39,963 bases of DNA, from assembly GCA_028280785.1 (NCBI GenBank), contig JANQLF010000108.1, forward strand, positions 1 through 39,963, given 5' to 3'. This stretch comes from Planctomycetota bacterium. Its GTDB lineage: Bacteria; Planctomycetota; UBA11346. Both the position numbers and the translations under genes were made by a program. Below are positions 24,740 to 32,711 of this stretch, piece by piece (positions within the stretch are counted from its first letter, which is position 1; each line of letters starts with the position of its first letter). Below the pieces are notes generated by a model, which searched no databases, was not told the DNA's origin, and saw only the letters and a list, made by a program, of their open reading frames with translations.

Positions 24740-26902
24740 ATGAGATCAATTATCATTTTATTATGTTTAGCACCTGCAGTCTTAACGGCAGCGACCGCCC
24801 AGCCATCTCCCTGGCCACCACCATGGGTGGCAACCGACCGTGGTGCAGATGCTGCCAATCCAGATTTAGGTCTCGATAAAGAAGATCATAAAAATTTTGA
24901 TTATGGTCGTGACAGTAAAGGCTATTGGGCGAACTTTGAAATTCGAAATGGTGGCAGTGTCGTGTCGACCATTGAAATGCGCTATGTTGAACCAGCATCC
25001 TTTAAAATGGGCGCACCTGCGAATGAGCAGGGCGCTAAGCCACATGAAAAAGCTGTGGTGACTGTTAATCCAGGTTCGACAGGTTTTCCAGCAAATCCGT
25101 TTTGGGTCTCTGCAGGTGAATGCTCGCAAGAATTATGGGAAGAAGTGCATATGTTGAATGATCCAACGTATCGCATGATATTAAAGAATGCCGATAATAC
25201 TGATATTAATGATCTCAATACTGCGTCATTTCCTTTAAACCCACGCACCATGGGTTTAGAGGCTCGCTTTTTAGATAGCAATATCCACCCACATCGCGAT
25301 GAGGATGTTGCGGCATGGGTTGCTGCAGTAGATGCCCAATTTCGCTCGTCTTTTGATAACGATAAAAAATTACGCGCTGTAGAATCACAGACCTTTGCTA
25401 ATTGTGAAAATTTCTGTGCGAATTTATTGAAAACTGCATTGGAAACATCCAAACCTGGTTTATCGCTCAGTCAGGTTCCACGGTTACCGACCGAGCAAGA
25501 GTGGGAATATTTCTGTCGAGCGGGCACTGAGTCTGCTTTTTGGACAGGAAGAATTTTGAATGGTGTCGATGTTGATTATTCAAGTTTAAATGTAACGAAG
25601 AGTGATTTCTTTTTTAATTTCGATAAGGGAGATATTGAAGCGCAGATTATGAGTTTGCCCGGAGGGGATGGGAATTTGCATCCAGAGTGGCATACGCGAC
25701 ATGGTCCTGGCTGGTCTTTGGGATATAATTATCTGCATGCTGATGGGCTCGATTTAACAGGTGTAGCAGGCATGCAGCACCCACGCTTTGTCGTTGGCGG
25801 TCAATTAACGGTAACCAATGCCGCATCGGCGGTGAGTGCATCGGCTAATTTCGATGCACGTTATCAACATCGCTACCGTGCTGATAAATATGGTGACCTA
25901 ACACCGATACTAATGCTCTATCGTAATGCTGGTGATTTAAATGATGTGAATGATTATGTTCAAGATAATTATGCCAATGTTGTCAATGGCACCCCAACTG
26001 ATGCCAATGTATTTTACGCATACAATACAGATGGTAAACCAAAGAAATTGACTGACTTTATTCAAGCGACCTCTTTAACAGCGGCTAATACATTTGTGAA
26101 CGACCAATTTTCTACGACAGAAAACGTGATGGTTAACGGAACGCATGTTGGTGATTGGTATAACGCTAAACAATTGGAATACCGAGAAATGGTTCGTATT
26201 AATGTGCGTTTCGATGCCTCAGGTAATGAGCGTGAAAATGGTGAATTTATTAAAGACGAACGTGGTACCTTATATCCGATCCGATCTCGCTATGTGGCGG
26301 CTGCCTTTAATAAGGGCGCGAATGCGCCAGGTGGTACATGGCCGCCTTATTCAGTGACCGCTGGTTTGGATGACGAAGTACGTGGGAAAAATTTATCTGA
26401 TGATCCCATGGAGGTCATGTCTACCGATGATTACGTACAAGCAGTCATTGATACGTGTTTAGATCCAAATCATGTGCCTGATGAAATTCCAGTAGGCGGG
26501 TGGTATTCGGGCCCCAAATCATTTAAGGTCTTCGATTCAGGTGGCGTGGAGCATAATGTTACTTTGCAAAAATTTCGCATGTCTCGTTCCTCTAGTGCTT
26601 TTAAGGACGAAATTAAAATCGATTATGTGAGCAACGCTGCAGTTTCATTCCCACCCGTTTATGCCAATCCATGGGGTTTGCGTAATGTGCACGGTAATGT
26701 TGCAGAATGGACGACGACTGATTGGGACGGCAAATCAAGCTATACCAGAGCCCATGGTGATCCGGATAATAAAAAGGTTGTACGTGGTGGCTCATGGAAA
26801 TTCGGAGCTGACCTGTGTCGTAGCGCTGCCCGCGATGCGCGTTTGCCTGGGAAGGCTTACGACGACGTCGGCTTCCGCTTTATTATCCCTAATCAGCCTT
26901 GA
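24740..26902 (+). CDS. Secreted SUMF1/C-type-lectin-fold protein, not a canonical FGE
   Basis: I place the start at ATG 24740, 7 nt after GGAG (24729-24732); ATG 24734 is too close. The 720-residue product has a signal peptide (MRSIIILLCLAPAVLTA). A SUMF1-type domain begins near residue 80 (MRYVEPASFKMGAP) and has RLPTEQEWEYFCRAG near 250. It ends with NVHGNVAEW (649), RGGSW (682-686), CRSAAR and GFRFI. About 370 residues are inserted between the two halves. In true formylglycine-generating enzymes two Cys lie at positions 3 and 8 after RGGS; here they are F688 and C693, so the copper pair is broken. It is more likely a binding or structural tip protein of the pseudopilin fibre than an enzyme. 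Confidence 0.83.
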   Translation: MRSIIILLCLAPAVLTAATAQPSPWPPPWVATDRGADAANPDLGLDKEDHKNFDYGRDSKGYWANFEIRNGGSVVSTIEMRYVEPASFKMGAPANEQGAKPHEKAVVTVNPGSTGFPANPFWVSAGECSQELWEEVHMLNDPTYRMILKNADNTDINDLNTASFPLNPRTMGLEARFLDSNIHPHRDEDVAAWVAAVDAQFRSSFDNDKKLRAVESQTFANCENFCANLLKTALETSKPGLSLSQVPRLPTEQEWEYFCRAGTESAFWTGRILNGVDVDYSSLNVTKSDFFFNFDKGDIEAQIMSLPGGDGNLHPEWHTRHGPGWSLGYNYLHADGLDLTGVAGMQHPRFVVGGQLTVTNAASAVSASANFDARYQHRYRADKYGDLTPILMLYRNAGDLNDVNDYVQDNYANVVNGTPTDANVFYAYNTDGKPKKLTDFIQATSLTAANTFVNDQFSTTENVMVNGTHVGDWYNAKQLEYREMVRINVRFDASGNERENGEFIKDERGTLYPIRSRYVAAAFNKGANAPGGTWPPYSVTAGLDDEVRGKNLSDDPMEVMSTDDYVQAVIDTCLDPNHVPDEIPVGGWYSGPKSFKVFDSGGVEHNVTLQKFRMSRSSSAFKDEIKIDYVSNAAVSFPPVYANPWGLRNVHGNVAEWTTTDWDGKSSYTRAHGDPDNKKVVRGGSWKFGADLCRSAARDARLPGKAYDDVGFRFIIPNQP

Positions 26903-26923
26903 GCGTTGTTGAAGAGCAATTAT

Positions 26924-27023
26924 GGAGCGTCGATTTTTATGCTGCGTGACAGTGCTCCGAATCGACGAGTTGTTCTTTGTCGAAAAGGTTATCAGCGCTT
27001 TAGAGCCGATTCGGAGATCGGCT
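26924..27023 (+). other. Competing RNA stem region downstream of pseudopilin operon
   Basis: Several complementary segments overlap. GTCGATT (26929-26935) pairs with AATCGAC (26960-26966), and GGAGC (26924-26928) with GCTCC (26954-26958), which together is a pseudoknot order. CTCCGAATCG (26955-26964) can instead pair with CGATTCGGAG (27007-27016) over 10 bp. AGCCGAT (27004-27010) pairs with ATCGGCT (27017-27023) in a terminator-like 7-bp hairpin without a T-run. The last two options exclude each other. It may be a 3' end structure, an attenuator or a small RNA; there is no matching known class by eye. Confidence 0.4.
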
Positions 27024-27048
27024 TACCATTAAAATTTTAAAAGCACTA

Positions 27049-27073
27049 ATTTAACATGCTGTGCATGTTAAAT
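27049..27073. promoter_or_regulatory. 25-bp perfect palindrome, likely operator of GntR gene
   Basis: ATTTAACATGC (27049-27059), TGT centre, then the exact reverse complement at 27063-27073. It lies 48 bp before the ATG of the GntR-type regulator at 27122, ideal for autoregulation. The outer ATTTAACA half-site is shared with 12876-12894. It also could form an RNA hairpin, but no T-run follows, so an operator fits better. Confidence 0.7.
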
Positions 27074-27121
27074 AACGGAAAGTCCAAATTGCAATCAGCT
27101 ATAAGACCATATGTTTAGTGT

Positions 27122-28234
27122 ATGATCACTGAGCTGTCGTTGGATCGCGCCAATCCTTTGCCCTTGTATTTTCAAATTAAAAACCAAATGATCGAGCGTA
27201 TTCGTTCAGGACAATTTGATACGTCGGTACGCATTCCTTCAGAAATGGAAATTGCAAAAACCAATGGTATTAGCCCAATGACCGTGCGTCAGGCTTATAA
27301 AGAAATGGTCGACGAGGGTTTTCTCTATCGTATTCAAGGCAAAGGCACCTTTGTTAATAAACAATTGCCCGGCGAAGATAAGCCTGATTTGCCAAGTGAA
27401 GAACTTGAAGCAAAGACCACTGAGGTAGCAGTTATTTGCAATACCTTTCGTGAGGCATTTATGTTTTGTGCCCAATTGCAAATGGGCATCGAAGAAGCTG
27501 CCGACGAATATAATATAAACATTCATATGCTCGCATCCAAGGGCAGGCCAATTTATTCAGAGAAAAATCAAGTTTTACGCAGTTTACTTAATGATATGCG
27601 TTTGGATGGAGCAATCATCATTGGGCCTATCAATGATAGTGACTTGGCGCTGTTAAAAAGTTTAAGCGTTGCAACTGTTATTGTTGATCATGATAATCAA
27701 GATGAGCATCAAACACGAATTATGGCTGAAGATGAGCAATTCGTTCAAGCGGCAATCAAAACAATTGCTACGAAAAAGCACGAACGTGTGGGTTTACTAT
27801 GTGGACCGAAGTCTGATCGTAAGAATGTTATTCGCCGTGGTGACCGACTCGAAGCTGGGCTAAAGAAATGTGCTAAACAAAATGGTCTGACCATTCCGCG
27901 CGATGCGATTCAGCACTGTGACGTAACCGATCCCGATTCTATGTACGACATAGTCAATAGTCTTTTGGATATCAAAAATCGCCCAACTGCGATTATATCA
28001 GATGGTGATGGTTTAACCCGACGTTTAATTGAATGCATTCAAAAGCGCGGTCTTCATATTCCCGATGATGTCGAAGTGTTTGCCTACGCCGATACCGACG
28101 CCTGTATGTATCCCTTTGCGCATAAGCCTTTATTTGAAATGGGTAAGATGGCAGTTGACTGCATGCGCCGCCAAATTGCTCGAACACCTATTAAAGGCCG
28201 CTATTTCGAAATTCCGGTTACCTTCAACGATTAA
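27122..28234 (+). CDS. GntR-type regulator with LacI-like sensor domain
   Basis: A 370-residue protein. The N-terminal winged helix (about 8-78) reads PLPLYFQIKNQMIERIRSGQ, then IPSEMEIAKTNGISPMTVRQ and the wing RIQGKGTFV, typical of the HutC/GntR group. The rest (about 100-370) is a LacI-like periplasmic-binding fold (GAIIIGPINDSDL, VGLLCGPKSDRKNVIRRGDRL, AIISDGDGLTRRLIE). It would sense a sugar-like ligand. A 25-bp palindrome 48 bp upstream is the probable autoregulatory site. It is followed after 3 nt by a beta-lactamase-family hydrolase gene, a probable target. The start has no strong ribosome binding site. Confidence 0.88.
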   Translation: MITELSLDRANPLPLYFQIKNQMIERIRSGQFDTSVRIPSEMEIAKTNGISPMTVRQAYKEMVDEGFLYRIQGKGTFVNKQLPGEDKPDLPSEELEAKTTEVAVICNTFREAFMFCAQLQMGIEEAADEYNINIHMLASKGRPIYSEKNQVLRSLLNDMRLDGAIIIGPINDSDLALLKSLSVATVIVDHDNQDEHQTRIMAEDEQFVQAAIKTIATKKHERVGLLCGPKSDRKNVIRRGDRLEAGLKKCAKQNGLTIPRDAIQHCDVTDPDSMYDIVNSLLDIKNRPTAIISDGDGLTRRLIECIQKRGLHIPDDVEVFAYADTDACMYPFAHKPLFEMGKMAVDCMRRQIARTPIKGRYFEIPVTFND

Positions 28235-28237
28235 GTC

Positions 28238-29116
28238 ATGTCGATTAGTCAAGTAATTGCTGCCCATTGCGAGGCACACTTACCCATGGTCAACATGGTG
28301 CTCTACCAACGTGAAGGTGAGCAAATTGCCTCGTTTGTTAAAGACGGCTTTGATCCGCAGACTTTGGTCAGACAATATTCGGTAACCAAAAGTATCGCTT
28401 CGTTACTGACGGGTATTTGTGTTGATCAAGGTCATATTCAATCGGTCAATGATCAGGTCAGTTTTTATACCGATGCTTATCAAGGGAGTGTTTGTGCTGA
28501 GATCTGCCTCAAACATTTGTTATGCATGGATGATGGTTGTGTAGACGACGCACATTGTGGTGTGAATGAAGCCGATGATCCCATAGCGTTTTACGCAGCA
28601 GCGAAACGTGTTGCAGAACCAGGTGCAGTATACAAATACCAAAGTCGCCCGGCAAATATGCTTGGTCACGTAGTGCGAGCAGCAACTGGGAAAACATTTC
28701 AGGAAATAGCACAAGGCTATTTATTTAAGGCACTGGGTATTACCGATTTTAAATGGGAATGCGATTCAATCGGAAATTCTTATGGCAGTGCTGGTTTATA
28801 CTTACGCGCAGCCGATATGCTGAAAATTGGTGAATTATGCCTGGATAAGGGTGTATACAAAGGTCAGCGTGTTGTATCGGAGGCTTGGATTGAAGAGTCT
28901 TGTCGGTCCCACAATGCAGGAGGTCCGCCGGAAAATACGTCCTACGGCTATTACTGGTGGTGTCGTGAATTTAAAAAAGAACATTTTTATTATGCTGCCG
29001 GGATGCGGGGACAACGCATCGTCATACGACCAGATTGTAATGAGATAATCGTAATTGCTTCAGATCCTGACCATGGCTCTAATCCGTGGTCATTAATTGA
29101 ACTACTATTAAAATAA
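28238..29116 (+). CDS. Serine hydrolase, class C beta-lactamase family
   Basis: A 292-residue protein with the family's SxxK motif as S48-V-T-K51 in QYSVTKSIASLLTG, a Tyr motif YKYQSRPANMLGHV (Y-x-S rather than Y-x-N), and a third element YYAAGMRGQ in place of KTG/HxG. Its size is about 80-100 residues below AmpC. No signal peptide is seen, so it is not an obvious antibiotic-resistance enzyme; family members include esterases and D-amino-acid or oligosaccharide-ester hydrolases. It begins 3 nt after the GntR stop and ends 2 nt from the stop of the convergent gene, so it is very likely part of a two-gene operon. Confidence 0.84.
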   Translation: MSISQVIAAHCEAHLPMVNMVLYQREGEQIASFVKDGFDPQTLVRQYSVTKSIASLLTGICVDQGHIQSVNDQVSFYTDAYQGSVCAEICLKHLLCMDDGCVDDAHCGVNEADDPIAFYAAAKRVAEPGAVYKYQSRPANMLGHVVRAATGKTFQEIAQGYLFKALGITDFKWECDSIGNSYGSAGLYLRAADMLKIGELCLDKGVYKGQRVVSEAWIEESCRSHNAGGPPENTSYGYYWWCREFKKEHFYYAAGMRGQRIVIRPDCNEIIVIASDPDHGSNPWSLIELLLK

Positions 29117-29118
29117 AA

Positions 29119-30600
29119 TTACTTTCGTTTGGCCTTGATCATAACAATGCAATGTGGCGGAATCTTACATGAAATAGCATTTTCTATGATAGCTGCTTGG
29201 AATGGCTTCACAAAATCAGATTCATTCTCAACCAATGGGCTTCCTGTTTGGTAATCATCTTCACTGAGTATAATACCGCTTACCGATTGAGGGGTAAATC
29301 CATTACAGTGCAGCGTAGAAGCGACTGATTTGTTCGACGAACCATTGGCAATGATGTAATAGAGTTCTTGTTTGTCCTTGCTTAAACTCGCAAGGACAGG
29401 GGAAAGTGGACCAGTAATAGATGTTTGCACTTCATGGTGCTCTTTGTTAGTGGCGGTGTAATAGGGGCAGGTACCAGCAATGTCTAAAATATCTTCACCA
29501 ACAAAACGGTCAAAGTGGTAGAGTAACCAATAGGGCATAAATGCTTTGTCCGGCACATCACGCGAAAGAATACCAAAGCCCGGTGCTTTTTGACGACAAA
29601 ACATTTCCCATTGCATGGCACCTTTCATAAAGTTTTCGCGGTGATAATAGATTAAGCGTACGGCACGGTGCAGGGTTCCTTGCATATTTGAATTTTGAAT
29701 GCACTTCGTTGAAGCGAGCGCAGGTTCCTTGGGTTCACCGTTTTTATCATAACCATCACTATGATTGCCCCACTGCGTATCCCATTGATGCACTTTTTTG
29801 TTTGGATTGTGGGCGTCAATCAATGTATTCATGTCTAAGATATTTTGTAGAATTTTATAATTCTCTGTCAGTGTGAGGCCTTCAAAAGTGCATTTGTAGA
29901 ATCTTGTGTACGTATAATTATGCGCAGCGATAAAATCATAATATCCAGCAAGCGCTTGTAGGGTTCCTTCGCCCCATTCTTTGCCCATGGTATTGCGGGC
30001 TGGTGCGTAAATGAATATCTTATTGCTATAAGCGCGTATGGCCTTGGCCACGGCTAATGCCTGTGTGTGGTAGTCTTTAGCATTATCGGTAAAACCATTA
30101 GCCCACGGTTGACTGCCAAGTTCCCAACGAACAAGACCTTGTTTAAAGCCGTGATCAACAATTTCGATAATGCGCTTTGAATCATTCAGTAAATCATTGT
30201 TTAAGCAGATGACGACTTTATTAATTGGCACATTAAATTTCTTGTACATGGCGATGGCACGGTCGACGAGTTGTTCTTGGCTCAGTATTTCTTCGCCATC
30301 TTTATAGCGTGTGTGCATCAAGACACGTGAATTGGCAAGTTGGAGGGCTTTGATTGATTCGGTAAGAGTGTCTTCAAGCTGCCACTTGCCGCGTGTCGAA
30401 TACGGATGTCGCCAAAAACCGCTGAGGCTGTGTATGGCTACGCCGCGTAGATTGGGATTGTCCTGGCGTAAAATCTTATTGATGTCGCATTCAACGTTGA
30501 GCTTTTCGCCGTTGATTAGTCGATGATTGACGCTGGCGGCACACAGATCAAAGCACAGAACGACCAGGGACAGGAATCGAAAAAGGGAATCTATGTTCAT
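29119..30600 (-). CDS. Secreted clan-A glycosidase-like protein with both catalytic Glu changed to Gln
   Basis: A 493-residue paralogue of the gene at 33500, with an N-terminal signal (FLSLVVLCFDLCAAS). The barrel resembles clan-A glycosidases such as GH51/GH39 families. At the acid/base position the active paralogue has WEIGNEPW, while this one has WELGSQPW (Q164, codon CAA). At the nucleophile position the paralogue has HQWDTEWG and this one HQWDTQWG (Q276, codon CAG). Both changes are Glu to Gln, the classical inactivating substitution, while the surrounding strands are kept. It is last in the leftward operon and overlaps the previous gene by 4 nt. It is probably a non-hydrolytic binding protein for the same glycan. 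Confidence 0.83.
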   Translation of the reverse strand: MNIDSLFRFLSLVVLCFDLCAASVNHRLINGEKLNVECDINKILRQDNPNLRGVAIHSLSGFWRHPYSTRGKWQLEDTLTESIKALQLANSRVLMHTRYKDGEEILSQEQLVDRAIAMYKKFNVPINKVVICLNNDLLNDSKRIIEIVDHGFKQGLVRWELGSQPWANGFTDNAKDYHTQALAVAKAIRAYSNKIFIYAPARNTMGKEWGEGTLQALAGYYDFIAAHNYTYTRFYKCTFEGLTLTENYKILQNILDMNTLIDAHNPNKKVHQWDTQWGNHSDGYDKNGEPKEPALASTKCIQNSNMQGTLHRAVRLIYYHRENFMKGAMQWEMFCRQKAPGFGILSRDVPDKAFMPYWLLYHFDRFVGEDILDIAGTCPYYTATNKEHHEVQTSITGPLSPVLASLSKDKQELYYIIANGSSNKSVASTLHCNGFTPQSVSGIILSEDDYQTGSPLVENESDFVKPFQAAIIENAISCKIPPHCIVMIKAKRK

Positions 30601-31919
30601 TGTGCCTGGCGTTTGTAATTAATCGCTTTGCTTATTTCATTTAAGACAATTGGCATGCCGTGTTTGGATTTCTTATCAATGCCACCATAGACAATGACAC
30701 CTTTACCACGGTCAAAGCGTTCACCGGCAAAGCGCACACCGTCGGTGCCATGTTCGGCTATGTAATCTAAACAGGCTTGGTAGAGATCGACAATCGGTAA
30801 ACCGTTTGCTTTAGCGACTCCGCGAACGGCTTCTGCCCATGCGGCACAGCGCTTGAACGTAGGTCCATCTATTACTAGATCATTTTTAACAGTGGCTTCA
30901 TTAGTTAAAAGGGGAGTCAGGATAAAAATATGACAATCATGAGCAGCTTGTAGTGCTTTAATGGACTCGGTGAATTTAGCTGCATAGGATCCATCAGTAA
31001 TCTGCGCGTATTCTTTATCATCTTGAATTTCAATTTGAGGCAAAAGGAAATAAAACGTGGCTTTTTGATTGATTAATAGTTGTCCAGCTTCACCACTATG
31101 TAGGGCACGGTTGAGAAAGTCCATGTCTACCATTTTAGGATAGGTAACGCCCATGCTTGGTTCGTAAAAAGCTTGCATTTCACGTTTTAAGTCGCGCATA
31201 GCCGTTTGCCGAGCATAAGGTGTGGCAACTAATCCGCGATCGCCTTTTTGTAAAGGACGTCCAATGCTGGCATGTGCCAGACCAAGTTGGCTGCTAAGTA
31301 GTCGTTTTACTATATTTTCACCTTTGTCATTTAATTTAACGCCATCTTTGGTGAGAATGCCCTTGCCTTTCTCAGCGGGAGTCGTGCTTTTCAACGCTTT
31401 GCTAAATCCTTCGCCAACAGCAATACAGTCAATTTCTGATGCAGTAGCAACTTCTTTGATTAGGAAGCTGACTAATTTATGTTGTTTGTTAAAATCTGCA
31501 TTAGTTCCTTCATAGCACACAGGTGGCGTGCAAATGGTGACGTGCTTTTCTTGTTTTTTCAGCGTGGTGATGATTGCTTGTAGAGCATTGCTGAGATGTC
31601 CACTGTCAGCTTCCTTAGCTTGTTTCTTTTTAAAATCCCAAACGTCATGGAGGCCCAGAGCTAGGATATACAGATCGGCTTTGGCTTTAAGTAAATCTTT
31701 TTCAATATTTTCACTGAGCGCTAGAATACTTGCGCTCTTGTTACTTTTATGCTTCCACTTTATTTTATTCTCAGATAGCGTTTTCTTGAATTCGCTTTTT
31801 ATGTTCTTAAGGCCACCATCCAGAGCACTGTCAGTGTAGACATAAATTGATGTTCCGCTTTCAAGAGCGAAACTGGCATAGCAGATTAATAATAATGAAA
31901 GGCTGAAGATCGCTTTCAT
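30597..31919 (-). CDS. Secreted degenerate SGNH-hydrolase-like protein, possibly two domains
   Basis: A 440-residue protein with a signal peptide (MKAIFSLSLLLICYASFA). The first half looks like an SGNH domain with worn motifs: YVYTDSALDGG (S31, GDS changed to TDS), ILALGLHDVWD (oxyanion Asn replaced by His91), and TKDGVKLNDKG, where the usual catalytic His is K195. The second half (about 240-440) has a similar helical pattern, including LPIVDLYQACLDY, but no clear triad, so it may be a second decayed domain. It lies directly between the SGNH gene at 31920 (stop and start adjacent) and the glycosidase-like gene (4-nt overlap). Probably not an active esterase; a binding or accessory role is inferred. 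Confidence 0.68.
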   Translation of the reverse strand: MKAIFSLSLLLICYASFALESGTSIYVYTDSALDGGLKNIKSEFKKTLSENKIKWKHKSNKSASILALSENIEKDLLKAKADLYILALGLHDVWDFKKKQAKEADSGHLSNALQAIITTLKKQEKHVTICTPPVCYEGTNADFNKQHKLVSFLIKEVATASEIDCIAVGEGFSKALKSTTPAEKGKGILTKDGVKLNDKGENIVKRLLSSQLGLAHASIGRPLQKGDRGLVATPYARQTAMRDLKREMQAFYEPSMGVTYPKMVDMDFLNRALHSGEAGQLLINQKATFYFLLPQIEIQDDKEYAQITDGSYAAKFTESIKALQAAHDCHIFILTPLLTNEATVKNDLVIDGPTFKRCAAWAEAVRGVAKANGLPIVDLYQACLDYIAEHGTDGVRFAGERFDRGKGVIVYGGIDKKSKHGMPIVLNEISKAINYKRQAQ

Positions 31920-32702
31920 TTACTTGGCTTTCGGCAGTGATTTCGGATAGACTGTGCTCAGCGTGTCCATCATGGCGGCAGCTTGCATGCGTATACCTGC
32001 AGCGTTGGGATGAACGTCCTTAAACCATTTAACGCCATCATCTTTGCGTTCTGAGTCTTTGCTCGCATCAATGATGGCTTTGCCATAATGCTTTTTGGCT
32101 AATTTTTGATTACGTATCTGCATATCCCAATTGCCTTTTGTGCGCTCGGCTATTTGGCGTTTGTAAATATCGACGATCGGGAGTTTTCGTTTTTCAGCGA
32201 GCTGTCGCGTTGCGTTATAATGTTTACGGCTGATGGGTTCTTCGGCATCTTTGCCCATCATTTTCCACCAATTCGCATCTTTATAGCCCATTGAAGTGCA
32301 GAGCACTATATGCACACCAGGGAAATCTTTCTGTAAGCGATCACACATAGCGGTGAGTTGTTTAGTGAATTCTTCGGGGCCATATTTACTTTCGTCATTC
32401 ACACCAAATTGAATAAAACAGACGTCGATGTGTTTAATCTTACCGAGGCATTTACTGGTATAGGTGCTGCCGTCTTTCATGAATGAAGCAACGGTCGATC
32501 CACCTTTCGAAACATTATGTGTGACAATTTTTTGTTTGCTGTACTTCTTCTTAAGTAATCCATGCATGACTTTGTCAATGCGATCTGCTTCAGATAAATA
32601 GGTGGTGGCAGTGATCGAATCGCCCATAAAGGCAACATGTATGTCAGCCGCACTTAATGCTGTGCACGCAGTAATGATAAGGCAGATTAATAAGTTTTGC
32701 AT
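31920..32702 (-). CDS. Secreted SGNH hydrolase, paralogue A
   Basis: A 260-residue protein with a signal peptide (MQNLLICLIITACTALSA). All SGNH blocks are intact: FMGDSITA (S29), VSKGGST (G67, G68), FGVNDES (N102), and KDVHPNAAG (D229, H231). It is probably an extracytoplasmic acetylesterase on polysaccharide. It aligns without gaps to the next upstream gene over the catalytic region: 20 of 40 residues identical at 21-60, and 24 of 30 at 131-160 with the shared block GYKDANWWKMMGKDAEEPIS. A recent tandem duplication is likely. It follows paralogue B by 9 nt and is directly followed by the degenerate SGNH gene. Confidence 0.88.
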   Translation of the reverse strand: MQNLLICLIITACTALSAADIHVAFMGDSITATTYLSEADRIDKVMHGLLKKKYSKQKIVTHNVSKGGSTVASFMKDGSTYTSKCLGKIKHIDVCFIQFGVNDESKYGPEEFTKQLTAMCDRLQKDFPGVHIVLCTSMGYKDANWWKMMGKDAEEPISRKHYNATRQLAEKRKLPIVDIYKRQIAERTKGNWDMQIRNQKLAKKHYGKAIIDASKDSERKDDGVKWFKDVHPNAAGIRMQAAAMMDTLSTVYPKSLPKAK

Positions 32703-32711
32703 AGTGACTCG

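Noticed and set aside
24982..25452. Antisense open frame of 156 codons within the SUMF1-fold gene
   Set aside because: It lies opposite a gene with a clear signal peptide, domain motifs and ribosome binding site; the reverse frame shows no motif and arises from codon bias of the real gene.
24740..26902. Annotation as formylglycine-generating enzyme (sulfatase maturase)
   Set aside because: One of the paired copper-binding Cys is Phe, the protein is exported, and a 370-residue insertion splits the domain.
27004..27023. Rho-independent terminator after the pseudopilin operon
   Set aside because: A 7-bp stem is present, but the downstream sequence is mixed A and T without a U-run, so intrinsic termination is doubtful.
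28238..29116. Annotation as an antibiotic-resistance beta-lactamase
   Set aside because: No signal peptide, a non-standard Tyr and KTG-equivalent motif, short length, and a catabolic regulator as operon partner.
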